Positions 54,104 through 63,438 of a stretch of 64,000 nucleotides of DNA are shown one piece after another. Origin of the DNA: Oceanospirillaceae bacterium (lineage in GTDB: Bacteria; Pseudomonadota; Gammaproteobacteria; Pseudomonadales; Balneatricaceae); assembly GCA_013215505.1 (NCBI GenBank), contig JABSQZ010000003.1, forward strand, positions 1 through 64,000, written 5' to 3'. A program made the position numbers and the translations under genes. Position 1 is the first letter of the stretch. Every line of letters begins with the position of its first letter. A model generated the notes under the pieces. That model saw nothing but the letters and a program-made list of their open reading frames with translations. It was not told where the DNA came from and ran no database searches.

Positions 54104-54183
54104 GTGATGTACAGCTATCTGCAAATGCCCGCAGCGATGGGATTAGCGTTTTACCGAAAAATTACTTTAGTAACTACGAGGCA

Positions 54184-55077
54184 ATGCCGATGTTAACAGT
54201 GGCAAAAAAATTAGCCGAAAACCTCAGTTGTTGGCAAGAGCCTGTATTGGCAATACCTCTGGACGGTGGGCTGACCAATACTAATTTCAAAGTACGTTAC
54301 AGAAATGAAGACTACGTGATCAGAATCGGCGAGGACATCCCCGAGCACGGCATTATGCGCTTCAATGAACTCAACGCCAGTCGCGCTGCATACCAGGCGG
54401 GAATCTCACCAGAAATAACCCACAGTGAAAAAGGGGTGCTAGTGATTCGCTTTATCGAAGGCGATACATTAAACGCTGCCGATGTTCGCAACCAGGGCAT
54501 GTTACAGCGCATCTTGCCGCTGTTAAAGAGCTGTCACAACCAAGTACCCAAACACCTTAAGGCTGGCTGCCTGAGCTTTTGGGTCTTTCAGGTTAACCGC
54601 AATTACGCGGGGACCCTTCAGGAGATCCAGAGCCACTACTGTACTGAGCTAAACAAGCTAATGGAGTTAAACGCACAATTAGAAGCGGCGGTCGGCAGAG
54701 TCAATATTAGTTTTTGTCACAACGACATGCTAGCTGCCAATTTCATTGATGGAGAGCAAAAACTCTGGCTGATTGACTGGGATTACGCGGGGTTCAACAG
54801 TCCATTGTTTGACTTGGCTAATCTATCTGCGAACAACGATCTGAGCCAACAGCAAGAGCACTGGCTACTGGAAAACTACTACGAGCGGCGGGTCAGCGAG
54901 AAACTGTGGCGCAGTTACAATGCCATGAAATGTGCCTCGCTGCTGCGCGAGGCGATGTGGAGCATGGTGTCTGAACAATTCACTAAAATCGACTTTGATT
55001 ACCCAGAATACACAGCGGAAAATTTGCGGCGCTTTGACAGCGCCTATACAGAATTTGTAGACATAGCAGGAGCATAA
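54184..55077 (+). CDS. choline/ethanolamine kinase-like phosphotransferase
   Basis: The product of about 297 residues has the kinase fold of the choline kinase/LicA group. PLDGGLTNTNFKVRYRNEDYVIRIGEDIPEHGIMRFNELNASRAAYQAGISPEI is the ATP lobe. FCHNDMLAANFIDGEQKLWLIDWDYAGFNSPLFDLANLSANN gives the catalytic Asp and metal-binding Asp. The frame is open from a TTG at 54100 overlapping the permease stop. The ATG at 54184, with GAGG upstream, starts nearer the domain. It lies 5 nt before the flavoprotein gene. It may phosphorylate choline or a hydroxylated betaine taken up by the adjacent transporter. Confidence 0.75.
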   Translation: MPMLTVAKKLAENLSCWQEPVLAIPLDGGLTNTNFKVRYRNEDYVIRIGEDIPEHGIMRFNELNASRAAYQAGISPEITHSEKGVLVIRFIEGDTLNAADVRNQGMLQRILPLLKSCHNQVPKHLKAGCLSFWVFQVNRNYAGTLQEIQSHYCTELNKLMELNAQLEAAVGRVNISFCHNDMLAANFIDGEQKLWLIDWDYAGFNSPLFDLANLSANNDLSQQQEHWLLENYYERRVSEKLWRSYNAMKCASLLREAMWSMVSEQFTKIDFDYPEYTAENLRRFDSAYTEFVDIAGA

Positions 55078-55082
55078 CAGCG

Positions 55083-57548
55083 ATGACATTTCCAACACAG
55101 GCACAAATAGTCGTCATAGGCGGCGGTATTATTGGCTGCAGTACCGCTTATCACTTGGCCAAGGAAGGCGCCAAAGATGTGATAGTACTTGAGGGTGGGC
55201 AGCTAACCAATGGCTCAACCTGGCACGCCGCCGGTCTTGTCGGACAATTGCGCAGCTCTGCAAACATTACCCAATTGTTAAAAAATTCAGTGGATATCTA
55301 CAAAAATCTCGAGTGTGAAACTGGGTTAGCGACAGGCTGGAAAATGAACGGCGGGCTGCGGCTCGCCTGTAATAAAGACCGCTGGACCGAGGTCAGGCGT
55401 CAGGCGACCACCGCCCACAGTTTCGGCCTGCCGATGGAGTTGCTCACTCCCAGTGAAGCGCAAAAACTCTGGCCGCTAATGGATGTGTCCGACATTGTCG
55501 GAGCTGCTTTTCTACCCACCGATGGACAGGCCAATCCCTCTGATATCACGCAGTCACTGGCTAAAGGGGCGCGCATGCGCGGGGTAAAGTTCTACCAGAA
55601 CACTCAAGTAACCGGGATCAAAGTCGTCGACGGCGTAGTAGTGTCAGTCAGCACCGAAAAAGGTGAGATTAAATGTGAAAAAGTAGTTAACTGCTGCGGT
55701 CAGTGGGCCAGAGAAGTGGGGCGTATGGCGGGTGTCAACGTACCCTTACAGAGCGTTGAACATCAGTACATGGTGACAGAGCCGCTAAAAGGTAGCCCCG
55801 TGCCCGGTGACTTACCTACCTTGCGCGATCCCGATCGGCTTATCTATTTCAAAGAAGAAGTGGGCGGGCTAGTGATGGGAGGTTACGAGCCAAACCCCAT
55901 CGCCTGGGCGCGCAAAGGCATACCCGATAAATTCTATTTCTCGTTGCTAAATGAAAATTGGCAGCACTTTGAGCAGTTGATGGAGCAGGCGTTGTTTAGG
56001 GTGCCGGCACTGGAGAGCGCAGGGATCAGGACATTAACAAACGGTCCCGAATCCTTTACCCCGGATGGTAACTTTATACTCGGTGAGGCGCCTGAGGTGA
56101 AAAATTTCTTTGTTGGCGCCGGGTTTAACGCCTTCGGCATTGCCTCGGGTGGCGGGGCAGGGCAGGCACTGGCACAGTGGGTCATAGCCGGTGAGCCACC
56201 TATGGATCTGTGGCCGGTAGATATTCGTCGCTTTAGCAAAGTACACCATGATGATGACTTTGTCTGCACCCGCACCTTGGAGGCATACTCTAAACACTAC
56301 ACCATGAGCTGGCCCTACGAAGAGTATAGCAGCGCCCGTGGAGTCCTGACCTCGCTACTCTATCCAGAACTCCAAGCACAAGGTGCCTGTTTCGGCTCTA
56401 AAAACGGTTGGGAGAGACCCAACTGGTTCGCTACACAAGCTATGCAAGCTAACGATATACAAGCTAAAGATAGCTACTCGTACGGACGGCAGAACTGGTT
56501 TGAGGCGGTGGGAGAGGAGCATAGTGCGACCCGCGATTCAGTGGTCGTTTTTGATCAGAGTTCATTTGCCAAATTCAGCCTCAAAGGAACGGGTGCGGGG
56601 GATGCACTAAGCTGGATATGCGCCAACGATGTCGATAGAGAAGTAGGTAAGCTGGTCTATACGCAGCTGCTGAATGATCGCGGTGGCATCGAGTGTGACT
56701 TGACGGTGGCCAAAATAGCAGAGGATGAATTTTACATTGTCACTGGCACCGGTTTTCGCACCCACGATTACAGCTGGATCAGCGACAATTTACCGGATCA
56801 TTTACCTGAGTTAACCCTGACCGACATCACTGAGCAGTGGACTACCTTGTCGTTGATGGGCCCGGATGCGCGCCATGTTTTGAGCCAGATTACAGCAACA
56901 GATATGAGTGCTGAGGCTTTTCCTTTCGCCAGCTTGCAGATAATTGACATTGCCGGGCATCAAGTACAAGCACTGAGGGTTACTTATGTCGGTGAGCTGG
57001 GCTGGGAATTGCACATGCCGCGAGAGGCGGGCTCTGATGTGTATCGTGCAATCATGACTGCAGGACGAGAGTATAAAATTCGCAACGCCGGTTATCGCGC
57101 CATTGAATCACTGCGCCTGGAGAAAGGTTACCGCGCCTGGGGTGCGGAGCTGACGCCTGATAGCACCCCTGAAGAGGCGGGGTTGGGCTGGGCGGTGAAA
57201 CTAAAGTCGGATATTGCCTTTAAAGGCCGCCAGGCACTGGAGCAGCGCAGGGCTGAACCGCTGCAAAAGCGCTTAGCCTGCTTCACTGTGGAAGATCCGG
57301 ATATTATTTTACTGGGACGTGAAACCATTTATCGCAACGGTGAACGGGTTGGCTATCTCACCAGTGCGGGCTGGGGTTATACAATCAAAGCCAACATAGG
57401 GTACGGTTATGTGCGCAATGCTAAAGGGGTTGATAGTCACTATCTGCAAGAGGGTGAATACGAGCTAGAAATCGCATCCACGCGGGTTCCCTGTAAAATA
57501 CACCTCAAAGCCTTGTACGACCCGAGCATGGCCAAGGTTAAGGCGTGA
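55083..57548 (+). CDS. dimethylglycine/sarcosine dehydrogenase-like flavoprotein with GcvT domain
   Basis: The 821-residue protein parallels the one at 34898. FAD fold IVVIGGGIIGCSTAYHLAKEG leads to LTNGSTWHAAGL with His48 at the covalent-FAD position. A catalytic domain follows, then a GcvT domain (VVVFDQSSFAKFSLKGTGAGDALSWICANDV, later VTYVGELGWELHMPREAG and ESLRLEKGYRAWGAEL). It should oxidatively remove N-methyl groups and load them on folate. It is the last gene of the betaine uptake operon, directly after the kinase-like gene. The two paralogues probably act on different substrates. Confidence 0.9.
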   Translation: MTFPTQAQIVVIGGGIIGCSTAYHLAKEGAKDVIVLEGGQLTNGSTWHAAGLVGQLRSSANITQLLKNSVDIYKNLECETGLATGWKMNGGLRLACNKDRWTEVRRQATTAHSFGLPMELLTPSEAQKLWPLMDVSDIVGAAFLPTDGQANPSDITQSLAKGARMRGVKFYQNTQVTGIKVVDGVVVSVSTEKGEIKCEKVVNCCGQWAREVGRMAGVNVPLQSVEHQYMVTEPLKGSPVPGDLPTLRDPDRLIYFKEEVGGLVMGGYEPNPIAWARKGIPDKFYFSLLNENWQHFEQLMEQALFRVPALESAGIRTLTNGPESFTPDGNFILGEAPEVKNFFVGAGFNAFGIASGGGAGQALAQWVIAGEPPMDLWPVDIRRFSKVHHDDDFVCTRTLEAYSKHYTMSWPYEEYSSARGVLTSLLYPELQAQGACFGSKNGWERPNWFATQAMQANDIQAKDSYSYGRQNWFEAVGEEHSATRDSVVVFDQSSFAKFSLKGTGAGDALSWICANDVDREVGKLVYTQLLNDRGGIECDLTVAKIAEDEFYIVTGTGFRTHDYSWISDNLPDHLPELTLTDITEQWTTLSLMGPDARHVLSQITATDMSAEAFPFASLQIIDIAGHQVQALRVTYVGELGWELHMPREAGSDVYRAIMTAGREYKIRNAGYRAIESLRLEKGYRAWGAELTPDSTPEEAGLGWAVKLKSDIAFKGRQALEQRRAEPLQKRLACFTVEDPDIILLGRETIYRNGERVGYLTSAGWGYTIKANIGYGYVRNAKGVDSHYLQEGEYELEIASTRVPCKIHLKALYDPSMAKVKA

Positions 57549-57767
57549 GTATAGTTTAGGGCTGATTCGAGAACCGAATTGGGCCCTAGCTGCGTTAAAC
57601 TAATGCATAGTTGAAGTCGCGTCTCTGTAAGTTGTAAAAAAGTAAGCTGTAAAGAATATATTAGTGGTGCCCGGCGATTGGTTAATACACCCGCAGACTG
57701 ACAAAGCACCCTTTAAGTCAGAGAGTTACAGTGCCAGGCAACTTGCACAGACGCTTGTGTGTACCAG

Positions 57768-58856
57768 TTAAGCGCTGTCACGGGCGATTAATTCAAAACC
57801 TAAATCCAAGGTTTTCGACAAGTTTGGACGTCGCTTCAAGGTATTGATCAATAACTCTGTAGCGCGGTTGCCAATTTCATACAGGGGCGTTCTGATTGTC
57901 GTCAGGGAGGGATTAATGGATGCCGATGCATCCAGATCGTTAAAACCAGCGATGGCTATTTGCTCTGGAATACGCAGTTTCCTTCGCTGACATTCAAAGA
58001 TTGCACCGTAAGCCAAATCGTCGTTGTTACAAAATACCGCGTCCACCTGAGGATGCTCAGACAATAGATCGGCAATCATATGACCGCCAAGTTTGACGCT
58101 TGATGGGATTGTAGTGGTCATCAGATACTTATCAGTCTCTAAGTTGGCGTCTGCTAGCTTAGATAAAAAGCCCTGCATACGGCGTTGCGATCTAAAGTCC
58201 ATTTGCGCACCGAGAAAACCTATATTACGATAACCTTGGGCAAGTAAATACTCCGCCATAGAGGCACCCGCATCGAAGTGAGAAAAGCCGACATTCATGT
58301 CCAGAACCTCACCTGCGCCCACTTCCATTATTTGCACCAGTGGAATATTTGCCGCTTGTAAAAGCTCCTTTGAGCGCTCGGTCATATCTAATCCTGTGGT
58401 AATAATACCATCGGGATACTGGGCTAATAACTTGGAAATCACCTTCTCTTCGTTTTGTAGCGAATAATAGGTGTTGGCAAATAATACTTCATAATTATGC
58501 TCAATAGTTTGGTCGTAAATGCCTTTTAACACATTGCTGAATACTGTGTTTGATATGGTTGGGATTACTACAGCCAAAGTCTGAGTACTGCCGGCCGCCA
58601 GAGATCTAGCCGCTCTATTGGGGACATAATTAAGCTCTGCGACAGCCTTCTCAATACGGGCACGCAGCACAGGTTTAACTTTATCCGGATCGTTTAGCGC
58701 TCTGGAGATTGTAATAGCACTTACGCCCACTGTTTTTGCCACATCGTTTAAAGTGATACGTCCCTTGGCGCGTGAACCGCTTTTGGCAGGCTTAACGCCA
58801 GCGTTATCTCTACTCACTTCTATGCCTTTTTTATAATTTTGTGGAAAGAGCACCAT
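57768..58856 (-). CDS. LacI family transcriptional regulator (GntR-type)
   Basis: The 362-residue product has a LacI helix-turn-helix at residues 35-80 (ITLNDVAKTVGVSAITISRALNDPDKVKPVLRARIEKAVAELNYVPNRAARSLA). A periplasmic-binding-like sensor follows (LAVVIPTISNTVFSNVLKGIYDQ, later AEYLLAQGYRNIGFLGAQMDFRSQRRMQGF). The DNA-binding part begins later than usual. A GTG at 58817 with AAAGG upstream would give a more typical N-terminus than the ATG at 58856. It is divergent from gntK and, like E. coli GntR, probably represses gluconate genes until gluconate binds. Confidence 0.88.
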   Translation of the reverse strand: MVLFPQNYKKGIEVSRDNAGVKPAKSGSRAKGRITLNDVAKTVGVSAITISRALNDPDKVKPVLRARIEKAVAELNYVPNRAARSLAAGSTQTLAVVIPTISNTVFSNVLKGIYDQTIEHNYEVLFANTYYSLQNEEKVISKLLAQYPDGIITTGLDMTERSKELLQAANIPLVQIMEVGAGEVLDMNVGFSHFDAGASMAEYLLAQGYRNIGFLGAQMDFRSQRRMQGFLSKLADANLETDKYLMTTTIPSSVKLGGHMIADLLSEHPQVDAVFCNNDDLAYGAIFECQRRKLRIPEQIAIAGFNDLDASASINPSLTTIRTPLYEIGNRATELLINTLKRRPNLSKTLDLGFELIARDSA

Positions 58857-58876
58857 ACTAACACACTCTAATAAAC

Positions 58877-58896
58877 ATATGTTAGCGCTAGCATAT
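58877..58896. promoter_or_regulatory. LacI/GntR-type operator 1
   Basis: ATATGTTAGCGCTAGCATAT is a 20-bp near-perfect palindrome with a central CG typical of LacI-family sites. It lies 20 bp before the regulator start, where it could mediate autorepression. Confidence 0.75.
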
Positions 58897-58965
58897 TGCT
58901 TGACTTTTCTTCTTTAAAGAAGGTAATCTGTTTGGAATATAGTTAACAAACAATAAATGTTAAAT

Positions 58966-58983
58966 AATGTTAGCGCTATCATT
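58966..58983. promoter_or_regulatory. LacI/GntR-type operator 2
   Basis: AATGTTAGCGCTATCATT shares the TGTTAGCGCTA core with operator 1, is almost palindromic and lies 21 bp before gntK. The pair, about 88 bp apart, could support looping or separate control of the two transcripts. Confidence 0.75.
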
Positions 58984-59004
58984 TGGTAAGGATTCGTAAT
59001 TTAT

Positions 59005-59493
59005 ATGTATATTATTGTCATGGGCGTCGCCGGTAGTGGAAAGAGCACAATAGGTAAAAATTTAGCCGGTTTTCTGGATGTGGATTTTTTGGAAGGTGAT
59101 GATTATCACACCGCAGAAAACGTATCCCTAATGAGCGCTGGCGTGCCACTTAACGATGATAACAGAGCACCTTGGCTAACGATTTTAAACCAGACAATGA
59201 GCCAGCGTGTCGCGCAGCAACAAGGGTTTGTACTGGCCTGCTCGGCCCTGAAGAAAACCTATAGACAACAGCTTATCAATAACATTGATAACCTTAAATT
59301 TGTCTATCTTAAAGGGAGTCGAGCAGAAATACACAGTCGCATGGCGGCACGTGAAAATCACTTTATGTCGCTGTCACTCATTGACAGTCAGTTCGAAGCA
59401 TTGGAAGAACCGGATCAAGAAGAGAATTTGATCACGGTTTCAATCAATAATCCGGTCCAACAAGTCGTGGATCAAATAGCTCAAACCCTTTAA
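59005..59493 (+). CDS. gntK: gluconokinase
   Basis: The 162-residue protein has the P-loop MGVAGSGKSTIGKNLA. The GntK/IdnK pattern follows: FLEGDDYHTAENVSLMSAGVPLNDDNRAPWLTIL, then ACSALKKTYRQQL and FVYLKGSRAEIHSRMAARENHFM. It phosphorylates D-gluconate to 6-phosphogluconate. It is preceded by the LacI-type operator and followed 60 nt later by the TRAP transporter genes, which implies that the transporter carries gluconate or a related sugar acid. No edd/eda genes are in the window. Confidence 0.93.
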   Translation: MYIIVMGVAGSGKSTIGKNLAGFLDVDFLEGDDYHTAENVSLMSAGVPLNDDNRAPWLTILNQTMSQRVAQQQGFVLACSALKKTYRQQLINNIDNLKFVYLKGSRAEIHSRMAARENHFMSLSLIDSQFEALEEPDQEENLITVSINNPVQQVVDQIAQTL

Positions 59494-59553
59494 CTAAAGG
59501 ATTGGGTACAAGCATTAAAAAAACGCAACACTAAGATAAAAACGAGGCTACTA

Positions 59554-60606
59554 ATGAAAATAATTAAAACAAATATCTCGAAAACTGCAGCTGTTATCTC
59601 CAAGACCGTCATAGGTTCTCTGGCCGGTATCAGCTTGATGTCTAGCGCAGCGTTTGCTGCTGAATTTGAATTGAAATTCCAGGCAAGTGACAACGCGGGT
59701 AACGCCAATTATGTCATCATGCAGCAATGGGCGAATGGCGTTGAGAAACTGACCAATGGCGTGGTAAGCATTGAAATGCTTCCAGTAGGCTCTATCGTAA
59801 AGCACACTGAAACGTTAGAAGCAGTTGGCTCTGGTATTCTCGATGGTCACATCACAGCGACAGGTTACTTTTCAGGTAAAGATCCAGCCTTTGGTCTACT
59901 GGGTAACACGGTAGGCGCTTGGGGCGATCCAGCTGAAATGCTTGATTTTATCAACAACGGTGGCGGTCGTGAACTCTATGAAGAGTTGTTGACTCCCTAC
60001 GGTGTACAATTCCTCGGCGCATCTGCCACAGGTCTTGAAGCCTTTGTTTCAAAAATTCCCCTTAATGGTGTAGCCGATCTTAAAGGCCTTAAGCTTAGAG
60101 CACCTGAAGGTTTAGTTCAGGCAGTATTTGCAGCTGCGGGCGCATCGCCAGTTAACCTTCCGGGTTCAGAAGTTTACACCTCTCTTGACAAAGGTTTGAT
60201 CGACGCTGCAGATTACACGGTTTTCTCAACTAACCAACAGCAAGGCCTGCACAAAATTGCCAAGCACCCGGTTTATCCTGGATTCCATTCAATGCCTGTG
60301 ATCGAAGTTTCAATGACACAGAAGACTTGGAATAAAATCCCTGCTGCAACCCAAAAAATCATTTCCGATTCAGTGTCAGTTTTTGCCAACAATATGATCA
60401 CAACGTTGAAAAACAATGACATCAAAGCTGTTGCAGAAGCAAAAGCCTCTGGTGATGTGACTATTCATGACTGGAGCGCAACAGAGCGTAACAAGTTCCG
60501 TGCTATTGCCCAAGGTCAATGGGAAATCTTTGCTAAGAAATCTCCTAATGCGCAAAAAGTATTTGACGTATTGTCTAAGTACCTAGCTGACAAAGGCATG
60601 TTATAA
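59554..60606 (+). CDS. dctP: TRAP transporter substrate-binding protein
   Basis: The 350-residue protein has a signal peptide ending SSAAFAA. A DctP domain follows: FELKFQASDNAGNANYVIMQQWANGVEKLTNGVVSIEMLPVGSIVKHTETLEAVGSGILDGHITATGYFSGKDPAFGLLG, then the conserved LKLRAPEGLVQAVFAAAGASPV. That segment contains the Arg that usually salt-bridges the substrate carboxylate. It captures an organic acid in the periplasm. Gluconate is the best guess from the linked gntK. GAGG stands before the ATG. A strong hairpin separates it from the permease genes. Confidence 0.92.
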   Translation: MKIIKTNISKTAAVISKTVIGSLAGISLMSSAAFAAEFELKFQASDNAGNANYVIMQQWANGVEKLTNGVVSIEMLPVGSIVKHTETLEAVGSGILDGHITATGYFSGKDPAFGLLGNTVGAWGDPAEMLDFINNGGGRELYEELLTPYGVQFLGASATGLEAFVSKIPLNGVADLKGLKLRAPEGLVQAVFAAAGASPVNLPGSEVYTSLDKGLIDAADYTVFSTNQQQGLHKIAKHPVYPGFHSMPVIEVSMTQKTWNKIPAATQKIISDSVSVFANNMITTLKNNDIKAVAEAKASGDVTIHDWSATERNKFRAIAQGQWEIFAKKSPNAQKVFDVLSKYLADKGML

Positions 60607-60632
60607 GCCTGCAGTTATAGTATAAGCAACAC

Positions 60633-60657
60633 AACCGGGATGTTGAACATCCCGGTT
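60633..60657 (+). promoter_or_regulatory. intercistronic hairpin between dctP and dctQ
   Basis: AACCGGGATG and CATCCCGGTT form a perfect 10-bp stem with a 5-nt loop, 26 nt after the dctP stop. No T-run follows. It could protect the dctP message from decay or partly stop transcription before the permease genes. Confidence 0.7.
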
Positions 60658-60788
60658 TATAAGTCCTACTTTTGGATGAGCGGACAGCACCAGCATTCAA
60701 TGCTTACGTATTATCCTTGCTCTTTTATAGATCCGTACTCATGGATGTCGTTCGATCTTCAAAGATGTTAGATTACAGGCGATTAATT

Positions 60789-61349
60789 ATGAATAGCCCA
60801 AAAACCAGTGCGCTACGCGCCTCAGATAACCACGAGCCAATTACTCCCCTCGACAGGTTAATCATCAAATTCGGCGACATTTTAAGCACGGTATTTCTGG
60901 TCAGTGCCTGCATCATTATCTTTGAAATTGTGATGCGTTATGTCTTTAATGCCCCCACTATCTGGGTACACGAGACCACTACCTTATTTTGTGCCATCCT
61001 TTTTTTGTATGCCGGCAACTACTGCCTCGCCTGCAACCGTCATATACGCATCGGAATATTATACGATTGGGTATCAGATGAGACGCGCTACTACCTGGAT
61101 GTTTTTATCGCCTTGTTTGGCTTGATATATATGTCGGTATTAACTTGGGCAGCTTTCGGCGTCGCACAAAAAGCACTGTTCGCTCCCTGGGGTGACTTTC
61201 GCATGGAAACCAGCGGCAGTGCCTGGGATCCCGCTCTACCTGCTTTGGTTAAATCCGCGCTATTTTGTGTTGTGCTGCTGATGCTAGTGCAATACCTGCT
61301 GCACTTAATCAAGCTAATCACGGATCACAGAGGCAACAAGAATGTTTGA
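60789..61349 (+). CDS. dctQ: TRAP transporter small permease
   Basis: The product of about 186 residues has four membrane helices and the DctQ pattern (LDRLIIKFGDILSTVFLVSACIIIFEIVMRYVFNAPTIWVHETTTLFCAILFLYAGNYCLACNRHIRIGILYDWV). The frame is open for 39 more codons upstream, but those lack family resemblance and the ATG at 60789 gives the usual length. Its end overlaps dctM by 8 nt. Confidence 0.9.
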   Translation: MNSPKTSALRASDNHEPITPLDRLIIKFGDILSTVFLVSACIIIFEIVMRYVFNAPTIWVHETTTLFCAILFLYAGNYCLACNRHIRIGILYDWVSDETRYYLDVFIALFGLIYMSVLTWAAFGVAQKALFAPWGDFRMETSGSAWDPALPALVKSALFCVVLLMLVQYLLHLIKLITDHRGNKNV

Positions 61350-62673
61350 ATTATTTGATTTATCTGCGATTGGCATAGGGTGGGGTAGTCTGCTGATGCT
61401 TGGCATTATGTTTGCGCTGTTAGCCACCGGCATGCCGCTGGCAATAGTGACAGGTATTGTTGCACTGTTTTTTGCCATATTTTGGATCGGACCGCATTCC
61501 ACTCCTCTGCTGATTAGCCGAGTTTACAGTTTCTCTACCTCATATGTATTTGTCGCAGTACCGATGTTTGTCTTGATGGCCGCCATACTCGACAGATCGG
61601 GCATTGCCAAAGACCTGTTTAATGCCATGCGCTTAGTGGGCGGTAAAATACGTGGTGGCGTTGCAGTACAAACCTTAGTTGTCGCTGTGTTCCTTGCTGC
61701 AATGTCCGGTATCATCGGCGGTGAAACTGTATTGCTGGGATTACTGGCACTGCCACAAATGTTGCGCCTGGGTTATAACCGCAACCTCGCCATAGGTGTA
61801 GTCTGTGCTGGTGGAGCCCTGGGTACTATGGTACCCCCCTCTATCGTATTGATTATCTATGGTTTAATTGCCAACGTCTCTATCGGCGATTTATTTACCG
61901 CCTCTTTTGTACCAGGGTTCTTACTGGCCTCTTTCTACGTCATTTACGTTTTAGTACGCTGTTATTTGGATCCAAGTCTGGCACCCATTGCCGATACCGA
62001 AGAACTGTCGATGAGTCGTGCAGAAAAATGGAAAGTGATGCGCGGTGTCGCACTACCTGTAGCAGTGGCCTTCACTGTATTGGGCAGTATCTATGGCGGT
62101 ATTGCCTCTGTCACCGAAGCCGCCGGAGTTGGCGTAGCAGGAATCGCCTTGTCTACCTGGGTGCGCGGCGAGCTCAACTGGAATCTGATGCGTGAAAGCG
62201 CCAAGCAGACTATGCGTACCTGCGGCATGATTATCTGGATTGGCATCGGCGCCACTATGATAGTGGGCGTATACAACTTGATGGGCGGCATGCGCTTTGT
62301 AGAGAATTTAATTCTCAACTTCGGCGACGGCAGTCCTCTGTCTATCTTATTGTTGATGATGGCGATTCTATTCTTATTGGGGCTGTTTTTGGACTGGGTA
62401 GGCATAGCATTGCTAACCATGCCCATCTTCGTACCGATCATTATTCAACTAGGTTACGATCCGATTTGGTTTGGGGTAGTGTTCTCGATGAATATGCAGA
62501 TATCATTCCTGACCCCACCCTTTGGACCCGCCGCATTCTACCTAAAAAGTGTCGCACCCCCTGAGATAACCTTGGCGCATATTTTCCGCGCGGTGTTGCC
62601 TTTTATCGGCTTGCAAGTCATCGCCTTAACGTTACTTGTCAGCTTCCCGGTGCTTGCTCTATGGTGGCAATAA
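61342..62673 (+). CDS. dctM: TRAP transporter large permease
   Basis: The 443-residue protein has the DctM pattern and about 12 membrane helices: LLMLGIMFALLATGMPLAIVTGIVALFFAIFWIG, FVAVPMFVLMAAILDRSGIAKDLFNAM, AAMSGIIGGETVLLGLLALPQML, and AIGVVCAGGALGTMVPPSIVLIIYGLIANVSIGDLF. It forms the sodium-coupled channel with DctQ and ends the gntK-dctPQM gene group. Confidence 0.94.
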   Translation: MFELFDLSAIGIGWGSLLMLGIMFALLATGMPLAIVTGIVALFFAIFWIGPHSTPLLISRVYSFSTSYVFVAVPMFVLMAAILDRSGIAKDLFNAMRLVGGKIRGGVAVQTLVVAVFLAAMSGIIGGETVLLGLLALPQMLRLGYNRNLAIGVVCAGGALGTMVPPSIVLIIYGLIANVSIGDLFTASFVPGFLLASFYVIYVLVRCYLDPSLAPIADTEELSMSRAEKWKVMRGVALPVAVAFTVLGSIYGGIASVTEAAGVGVAGIALSTWVRGELNWNLMRESAKQTMRTCGMIIWIGIGATMIVGVYNLMGGMRFVENLILNFGDGSPLSILLLMMAILFLLGLFLDWVGIALLTMPIFVPIIIQLGYDPIWFGVVFSMNMQISFLTPPFGPAAFYLKSVAPPEITLAHIFRAVLPFIGLQVIALTLLVSFPVLALWWQ

Positions 62674-63438
62674 CCTACCAGTTGGCTTAATCCGCCAAAG
62701 ATATAACAGCTAGGTCCGGATAAGGGCATAAGATATAGGTTAAATATTCAGCCTTCTTTTATGCCCTTTTTTAGTGGGCAATGATTTTTCTTGCTTGAAT
62801 AAAATCAAAGAATTAGTGGGTGTTTTATGCGAAGTCACGACAAAAAAATGCCTATTGAACAATGTCACACTTAATAAAGGAGCTATCAGGGATTGTTTTT
62901 TATTGGCTGCAGTATGATTGCTGGACTGCGATAGTCTAAAACGGTCTGATTTTCTGACGTATACTCAATAGTTATGTCAGATCATTGATTTTAATAAAAT
63001 ATATAATTAATTTTTTCCATCTACCCCATAAATACATCGGTTCGTTTTCAGTAAAATAGCGCCAAAATCACTTTGAATTATTATAGGCTTTGTATGACTA
63101 TTATAATGGCCAGGTCCAGCCGTTAGTAAGGTTGATTAGATAGCGATGAATCTGTGATTGGAAATCGACTGTATCGGACAACAGCAGTTATTCTCATAGT
63201 CCGAATGAAACACTTTTTATGCCCCCCATTAATATATCGATTTGCATGTTTAACTTTACCCAATATTTATGCTCGTGAAAGGCTGTATTGTATTGGCACT
63301 CTTGAAGATAGACTGGCACTGCTATTAAATGTTTAATTATACAAACAGGGTGTTGAATGGAATTTACAGAACATCAGGTATTCGAGATAAATACTGATGC
63401 TAAGATTTTAGATTATCGTGATGAAAGGAGAGAGCCTA
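62674..63438. other. 765-bp region after the TRAP genes
   Basis: It contains a probable terminator at 62722-62772 and then AT-rich DNA. A possible short reading frame at 63154-63336 has no recognisable features. A second small frame begins at 63357 and overlaps the STAS-like gene. No RNA gene is recognised. Confidence 0.4.
62722..62772 (+). terminator. terminator after dctM
   Basis: GGGCATAA (from 62724) pairs with TTATGCCC (to 62766), with flanking A/T pairs, a loop of about 27 nt, and a following T-run. It lies 50 nt after the dctM stop. Confidence 0.6.

Noticed and set aside
63154-63336. 60-residue frame before the STAS-like gene
   Set aside because: It has no clear start signal or known pattern, so it is not called as a gene.
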